Assembly: GCF_022919715.1 (NCBI RefSeq)
Contig: NZ_CP095042.1
Coordinates: forward strand, 2,666,001 to 2,730,000
Reading direction: 5' to 3'
Origin: Agromyces sp. H17E-10
GTDB lineage: Bacteria; Actinomycetota; Actinomycetes; Actinomycetales; Microbacteriaceae
Length of the DNA stretch: 64,000 nt
Below are positions 59,646-64,000 of this stretch, piece by piece. A model generated the notes under the pieces. The model had not been told where the DNA came from. It saw only the letters and a program-made list of their open reading frames with translations, and did not search any database. Each line of letters begins with the position of its first letter. The first letter of the stretch is position 1. The position numbers were made by a program, and so were the translations under genes.

Positions 59646-60164
59646 TCAGAGGGGAGTGGAGCTCGCGATCGCGCGCTCGAGGGCCGGCTTGTCGAAGAGC
59701 TCGAGGCGCGTCGCCGACTCGATGTGCACCCGTGTGCGCAGCAGCTTCGAGGCGATCGCCTCGAGCGCGTACGCCTCGCCGCTGCCCCGGTGCAGCGCGG
59801 TCGTGACGAGCAGCTCGACCGGAGGCCGCGGGGGAGTCCACGGAGCGTCGTCGTCGGGGTCGTCGTCGCCGGCCTCGTCCTCGTCGGCGTCGCGGTCGTC
59901 GCCCACGTGCAGGACGCGGATGTCGACCGCCTCGCGCTTCGCGAACACCCGGATGAGTTCGTCGCGTCGCAGCGCGAGGCGGTCGGCGACAGGCAGTTCG
60001 TCGAACGTGACCCGTCCATCGACCCGCACGATCGACCCGCGCCGTTCGGCGTACTCGGCGATCGCGTCGGCGATGACGTAGGTCTTCGTGCTGTCGAGCA
60101 AGTACGCGAGATCGGTGATCGCCCGGTGGGTGCCGTCGTCGACCCTGATGGTTCGTGTCGCCAT
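59646..60164 (-). CDS. Ribbon-helix-helix-like protein, 172 aa
   Basis: The N-terminal 46 residues (TRTIRVDDGTHRAITDLAYLL, then TKTYVIADAIAEYAERRG) resemble a CopG/Arc-type ribbon-helix-helix DNA-binding domain. A linker of Asp residues follows at 95-112, then a C-terminal helical part (LLVTTALHRGSGEAYALEAIASKLLRTRVHIESATRLELFD). It may be an antitoxin-like regulator, but no toxin gene is adjacent. ATG at 60164 has GGAGGGAACATG-type upstream bases. Confidence 0.65.
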   Translation of the reverse strand: MATRTIRVDDGTHRAITDLAYLLDSTKTYVIADAIAEYAERRGSIVRVDGRVTFDELPVADRLALRRDELIRVFAKREAVDIRVLHVGDDRDADEDEAGDDDPDDDAPWTPPRPPVELLVTTALHRGSGEAYALEAIASKLLRTRVHIESATRLELFDKPALERAIASSTPL

Positions 60165-60220
60165 GTTCCCTCCTTGCTGTGATCGCCGTTCGGTTCAGCC
60201 GACGATCTACTTCCTAGACG

Positions 60221-60280
60221 GTGTGGAGATGTGGATTTGTGTCCTGCCGCCCTGTGGACATGTGGAACTGTGCACAGGGC
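60221..60280 (+). repeat. Dispersed GTGTGGAnATGTGG repeat, copy C
   Basis: GTGTGGAGATGTGGATTTGT then GCCCTGTGGACATGTGGAACTGTGCACAGGGC. It aligns with the reverse complement of copy B. It lies in the 379-bp gap 60165-60543, which otherwise holds only the palindrome at 60412 and the promoter region of the next gene. Confidence 0.5.
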
Positions 60281-60411
60281 CTGCGGAGGGATACTCCCAC
60301 CGCGAACGCTGCCGCGACGGAGAGGCGGCGACGAGTTGGGTGCAGGCATCCACGTGGCGGCTGTGGAGGACAGGTGAGCGCGACCGGCCGTTCGGGTGTG
60401 GACGACTCGCC

Positions 60412-60425
60412 GGGGAGTGCTCCCC
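60412..60425 (+). promoter_or_regulatory. GGGGAG-TG-CTCCCC palindrome
   Basis: A 14-bp inverted repeat 118 bp before the GTG start at 60544. A possible operator for the membrane-protein operon; no regulator is known. Confidence 0.35.
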
Positions 60426-60543
60426 ATCGAGCGGGTCACCGGCGACCAGTAGCATCGGGTGGCGGTGCCGCTCCGGTGCCGAATCACCGTGCGCGATACC
60501 ACGGGCACGCCGACCCCTTGCACGGAATCCCCTTGGAGGACTC

Positions 60544-61353
60544 GTGACGTTCGATCCGTCCGCGCCGGTGCCGCCGGTACCCCAGCCGCCGGCGCAGCCG
60601 CCCGTGCAGGTACAAGCCCCTGCACCGCAGGCACCCGTGCCGCAGTCCGAGCGCCCGAAGGGCTTCGCCGGTGCGCTGACGGCGGCGATCATCGTGTCGG
60701 CGCTGCCCGTCATCGTGATCCCGGCGATCATGATCTGGATGTTCGTCTCGATCGCCCAGCTGCCGTCGACGACCGACGACCCGTACGCCGGCGCCTGGAC
60801 CGACGACCCGTACGCCGAAGATCCGCTCGCCGAAGACCCCGCCGCCGCGGGCGATCTGCCGATCGACCTGCCGTGGGATCTCGAGGTCGACGGCGCTGCG
60901 TACATCGCGCTCGCCTCGAGCTTCCCCGCCGACGACGCCTGGACGGCCGACGCCTCCGACGGCGGCAACTCGATGACCTACCAGAACGCCGCCACCGGCT
61001 GCTCGGTCTGGTACACGAACGGCAGCGACGGCTCCGACCTCACAGGCGACGACGACCGCACCGCGAGCCTCGCGCTCATCGACTCGACGTTCGGCACGAC
61101 GGTCGACCCGGCGAACGCCTACGACGTCGCGCTCATCGCGGGCGACGGTGTCGACACCGGCGTGGCCGACGCCGTCGCGATCGACCTCGAGGGCGACCGC
61201 TACTACACGGTCATCGCTCGCAGCATCACCGACCTCGGCGAAGCCGTGATCGTCTCCGTCGACTGCGACGCCGCCGAGAAGCTGCCCGACGCCGTCGCCG
61301 CCGCCACCGACCTCTTGACCGTCGGCCTCGTGCCGGCCGACACCGTGGAGTGA
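60544..61353 (+). CDS. Membrane-anchored hypothetical protein, 269 aa
   Basis: A Pro/Ala/Gln-rich N-terminus (residues 1-38) precedes one membrane helix (FAGALTAAIIVSALPVIVIPAIMIWMFVSIA). An acidic linker with repeated DPYA/EDP units follows, then an extracellular domain with two cysteines (ATGCSVWYTNGSDG and VDCDAAEK). GTG at 60544 has GGAGGA just upstream. It is the first gene of a three-gene operon with gaps of 5 and 3 bp. Function unknown. Confidence 0.7.
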   Translation: MTFDPSAPVPPVPQPPAQPPVQVQAPAPQAPVPQSERPKGFAGALTAAIIVSALPVIVIPAIMIWMFVSIAQLPSTTDDPYAGAWTDDPYAEDPLAEDPAAAGDLPIDLPWDLEVDGAAYIALASSFPADDAWTADASDGGNSMTYQNAATGCSVWYTNGSDGSDLTGDDDRTASLALIDSTFGTTVDPANAYDVALIAGDGVDTGVADAVAIDLEGDRYYTVIARSITDLGEAVIVSVDCDAAEKLPDAVAAATDLLTVGLVPADTVE

Positions 61354-61358
61354 CCGAG

Positions 61359-61985
61359 ATGTTCCTCACCGAAACCCAGACGAACCCGAGCGACGTCCTC
61401 TCCGTGCTCGGCCCGGTCTTCGCCTTCTACGGCTTCTTCTTCCTCTACGCGGTCGCGCAGTACGTGCTCATGGGCATCTTCCTGTCGAAGGTCTTCGTGA
61501 AGACGGGCAACGAGGGATGGCCGGCGTGGGTGCCGATCTACAACTCGTGGCGCATCCTCGAGATCGCCGGCTACCAGGGCTGGATCGCCCTGCTCTCGCT
61601 CGTGCCGTTCGCGAACATCGTCGCGCTCGTCTACCTGATCATGGCCGTCAACCGCCTCAACAAGGGCTTCGGACGCTCCGCCGGCTGGACCGTGCTGTAC
61701 GTCTTCCTGCCACTCATCTGGGGTGCGCTCATCGGTTACGGCCGCACCGAGCCGTGGCGTGGTCCGAGCGCCTGGATGCTGCAGCCCGAGTACCCCGGAT
61801 ACCCGCAGCCGGCCGGTCAGCCGTATCCGCCGCAGGCGACGCCGTACCCGCCGCAAGCCTCGCCATACTCGCCGCAGGCCACCCCGTACGCGCCGCAGGC
61901 AGCCGCGCCGTACTCCACGGCCGCGGCGACCCCTCCGGTCCCGCCCACCCCGCCCCAGCCCACCGACCCGAACCCAGGAGCCTGA
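61359..61985 (+). CDS. DUF5684-like membrane protein
   Basis: A 208-residue protein with about four helices in residues 15-125 (VFAFYGFFFLYAVAQYVLMGIFLSKVF, then IALLSLVPFANIVALVYLIMAV and WTVLYVFLPLIWGALIGYG). The AWVPIYNSWRILEIAG motif between helices is typical of DUF5684 proteins. The C-terminus is a Pro/Gln/Tyr-rich tail built on PYPPQAT-like repeats. It starts five bases after the previous stop with GGAG upstream. Confidence 0.82.
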   Translation: MFLTETQTNPSDVLSVLGPVFAFYGFFFLYAVAQYVLMGIFLSKVFVKTGNEGWPAWVPIYNSWRILEIAGYQGWIALLSLVPFANIVALVYLIMAVNRLNKGFGRSAGWTVLYVFLPLIWGALIGYGRTEPWRGPSAWMLQPEYPGYPQPAGQPYPPQATPYPPQASPYSPQATPYAPQAAAPYSTAAATPPVPPTPPQPTDPNPGA

Positions 61986-61988
61986 CCC

Positions 61989-62354
61989 ATGACCCAGCTC
62001 ATCCTCTCCGGCAACGACCAGCAGACCGTGCCCGTCGTCATCGAGATCTCGCGCGGCCTCGGCTACGAGGCGACCCAGCCGAACCCCGGCAGCATCAAGC
62101 TCGAGCGCGGCGACTTCTCGAAGACGATGCTGCTCGGTGCGATGGCGGGCAAGAACTTCCACATCTCGTTCACCTTCGACATCGGCGTCGACCAGTACGG
62201 CAACACCTGGCTGCGCTTCGACGAGGCCACCGGACTCGGCGCCGTCAAGGGCGGCGCGATCGGCTACTCGAAGACGAAGAAGGCGTACGCCGAATACCTC
62301 GCCGCCCTGCGGCAGCAGACGAGCGAACGCGGCATCCTGCTCGGCGAGCAGTAG
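61989..62354 (+). CDS. Hypothetical protein, 121 aa
   Basis: A soluble alpha/beta protein (TQLILSGNDQQTVPVVIEISRGLGYEATQPNPGSIKLERG, ending KKAYAEYLAALRQQTSERGI). No membrane segment or enzyme motif. It starts three bases after the DUF5684-like gene. The family is not recognised, though the even coding signal supports a real gene. It may act with its two membrane-protein neighbours. Confidence 0.7.
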   Translation: MTQLILSGNDQQTVPVVIEISRGLGYEATQPNPGSIKLERGDFSKTMLLGAMAGKNFHISFTFDIGVDQYGNTWLRFDEATGLGAVKGGAIGYSKTKKAYAEYLAALRQQTSERGILLGEQ

Positions 62355-62382
62355 CGGTCCGCGCCGCCGTCACGGGAAAACG

Positions 62383-62396
62383 TGAGAGCGCTCCCT
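62383..62396 (+). promoter_or_regulatory. LacI-type operator TGAGAGCGCTCCCT
   Basis: Near-palindromic around CGCG-type centre GCGC (one mismatch), matching the TGGGAGCGCTCCCA-like operators of LacI-family regulators in Actinobacteria. It lies 74 bp upstream of the ROK gene. Control of that gene by a sugar-responsive LacI protein is inferred. Confidence 0.5.
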
Positions 62397-62469
62397 GCCC
62401 TTTTCTCCATCGATGTGACAAACTCGGAGGAGGCGGGTCGTATCGTTGCGACTCGAGGGAGGGCGTGAG

Positions 62470-63768
62470 ATGGCACAGGCTCCGACGACCACGCTCTCCG
62501 AACGGGTATCGTCGGCGCAGCCGCAGGCATCCGGCGCCCAAGCCCGCCGGGGCACGAACCTGCCGCGCATGGGTGACTTCAACCGCTCGGTCATCTTCGA
62601 CGCGATCCGTCGCGCGCCCGAGGGGCGCAGCCGGGTCGAGCTCGTCGAGATGACGGGGCTCTCGACCCAGACGGTGAGCAACATCGCGCGGCGCCTGCTC
62701 GACGACGAACTCATCGTCGAGGCGGGCAAGGCGAGCGCCGCGGGGCTCGGCAAGCCGCGCACGATCCTGCGGCTGAATCCCGAGGGGCACTACGCCGCGG
62801 GCGTGCACATCGACCCCGCCGTCATCACGTTCGTGCTGCTCGACCTCACCGGGCAGGTCGTCGCGCACAACCGGTTGAAGACCCCGACGGCGGCCGATCC
62901 CGACCACGTGATGGCCCGCATCCACGACCGCTTCGAGCAGCTCGTCGCCGAGTCCGGCGTCGCCCGCGAGAAGATCGTCGGCCTCGGGCTCGCCGCACCG
63001 GGCCCGATCGACCAGGAGCGCGGCATCATCGTCGATCCGCCGAACCTGCACGGCTGGCACCGGGTTCCGCTGCGCGACGCGCTCGAGGCGTCGACGGGGC
63101 TGCCCGTGCTCGTCGACAAAGACGTGACCGCCGCCGCCGTCGCCGAGACCTGGGTCGGCGGCGAGACCGGCACCGGTTCGTTCGTCTTCTTCTACATCGG
63201 CACGGGCATCGGCGCCGGACTCGTGCTCGGCGACGAGCTCATGCGCGGCGTCTCGGGCAACGCGGGCGAGATCGGGCACATCGTCACCGACCCCGACGGT
63301 CCGCCGTGCGGGTGCGGCCAGCGCGGCTGCATCGCCGTCACCATCACGCCGCAGTCGATGGTCGACGAGGCCGAGGCGACCGGCGTGCTCGCCCCAGCAC
63401 CGCACGAGACGCCCCGCGAGATCGACGCGCAGTTCGACCTGCTCTGCGAGGCGGCTTCGAACGGGGATGCCGCGGCCGGCGCCATCCTCGACCGCGCCGC
63501 CGATCGCACCGCGCGCGCGGTCGCCGCGCTCACGAACCTGCTCGACGTCGACCGCGTCGTCTTCGGTGGACCGTTCTGGGCACGCCTCGAGGCGAGGTAC
63601 CTCGAGCGCATCCCGCGACTGCTCGACGAGTACAGCGCGACGTCGGCGGTGCGCGGGCTCGGCGTCGCGGGCACGGGCGTGGGTGACGACGTCGCCGCCG
63701 TGGGTGCCGCGAGCCTCGTGCTCGAGCGCAGCTTCACCCCCTCGGCGACGCGCCTGCTGCTCGACTGA
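62470..63768 (+). CDS. ROK family transcriptional regulator/sugar kinase
   Basis: A 432-residue protein. Residues 30-100 are a winged helix (FNRSVIFDAIRRAPEGRSRVELVEMTGLSTQTVSNIARRLL), followed by a ROK domain: HIDPAVITFVLLDLTG as the ATP-binding phosphate motif, LGLAAPGPIDQERGII, GTGIGAGLVLGDELMRGVSGNAGEIGHI and the zinc motif CGCGQRGC. The presence of the DNA-binding domain makes it a repressor-type ROK protein that senses a sugar. ATG at 62470 has GGGAGG upstream. A LacI-type operator precedes it. Confidence 0.93.
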   Translation: MAQAPTTTLSERVSSAQPQASGAQARRGTNLPRMGDFNRSVIFDAIRRAPEGRSRVELVEMTGLSTQTVSNIARRLLDDELIVEAGKASAAGLGKPRTILRLNPEGHYAAGVHIDPAVITFVLLDLTGQVVAHNRLKTPTAADPDHVMARIHDRFEQLVAESGVAREKIVGLGLAAPGPIDQERGIIVDPPNLHGWHRVPLRDALEASTGLPVLVDKDVTAAAVAETWVGGETGTGSFVFFYIGTGIGAGLVLGDELMRGVSGNAGEIGHIVTDPDGPPCGCGQRGCIAVTITPQSMVDEAEATGVLAPAPHETPREIDAQFDLLCEAASNGDAAAGAILDRAADRTARAVAALTNLLDVDRVVFGGPFWARLEARYLERIPRLLDEYSATSAVRGLGVAGTGVGDDVAAVGAASLVLERSFTPSATRLLLD

Positions 63769-63799
63769 GTCGCAGCGCAGTGACGACAACCCATCCGCT

Positions 63800-63946
63800 G
63801 GTTGAGGAGCGCCGACGCGGAGCGGCGACGCGTCTCGAAACCCACTCCGCAGGTTGAGTAGCGCCGACGCGGAGCGGCGACGCGTCTCGAAACCCACTCC
63901 GCAGGTTGAGTAGCGCCGGCGCGCAGCGGCGACGCGTATCGAAACC
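63800..63946 (+). repeat. Three REP-like elements with 52-bp period
   Basis: Copies begin at 63800, 63852 and 63904, exactly 52 bp apart. Each reads GGTTGAG(G/T)AGCGCCG...CGAAACC with two or three differences. They follow the ROK gene stop by 32 bp. Confidence 0.8.
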
Positions 63947-63976
63947 GGGTCAGCCGCTCTCGAGACGGGGTCACCC

Positions 63977-64000
63977 GGTTTCGATACGCGTCCGACTTCG
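63977..64000 (-). repeat. REP-like element cut by the window end
   Basis: GGTTTCGATACGCGTC at 63977 begins a copy in the opposite orientation to the three before it; the end of the window truncates it. Confidence 0.6.

Overview
The window is high-GC DNA with actinobacterial hallmarks: HrcA/CIRCE control of a small heat-shock gene, DUF2510/TM2 and Ltp-type surface proteins, a DUF1876 protein, F420-type enzymes and a DesK-like kinase with a LuxR-type regulator. Together with dispersed intergenic GGTTGAGTAGCG...CGTATCGAAACC repeats, this fits Microbacteriaceae (an Agromyces- or Microbacterium-like genome). The genus is inferred, not proven. No rRNA, tRNA, CRISPR array, integrase or transposase was seen.

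Layout. Bases 1-10.5 kb hold ordinary and stress genes: the 3' end of a TPM-like gene, an hsp20 gene behind a perfect CIRCE, small unknown proteins, a NERD nuclease-like protein, a head-to-head DUF1643/GIY-YIG pair, an EamA transporter, a flavin reductase-like protein, a BBE-type FAD oxidase, a second GIY-YIG protein and an O-methyltransferase. Bases 10.5-16.6 kb carry two TM2-domain genes that share a 281-bp block at about 95% identity. One is frameshifted; the other is fused to PASTA and Ltp (superinfection-exclusion-like) repeats. Between them lie a PIN toxin-antitoxin pair and unknown genes.

Bases 16.7-46.2 kb are a dense anti-phage island. On the minus strand there is a two-gene Druantia type III system (druH, druE). 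Upstream of it is a tightly overlapping operon read in the order C5-cytosine methyltransferase, drmD, drmMI, drmA, drmB, drmC, vsr, SRA-like/HNH endonuclease, small membrane protein. The drm genes are a complete class 1 DISARM. The cytosine methylase in front and the Vsr and HNH nuclease behind look like the split parts of a type II R-M-V system wrapped around it. On the plus strand, sharing a 95-bp divergent promoter region, are a UvrD-like helicase with a RelE-like N-terminus and a GmrSD-like DUF262 protein.

Bases 46.3-64 kb return to housekeeping and accessory genes: a small membrane exporter, a two-component system, a DHA2-type MFS pump, DUF1876 and DUF4328 proteins, a Ddn-like F420 protein, a glutaminase with a STAS domain, an F420:NADP reductase-like protein, a large secreted GH29 fucosidase, a ribbon-helix-helix-like protein, a three-gene membrane/unknown operon and a ROK regulator. 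REP-like repeats cluster in this part, and two of them supply the stop codons of the genes they abut.
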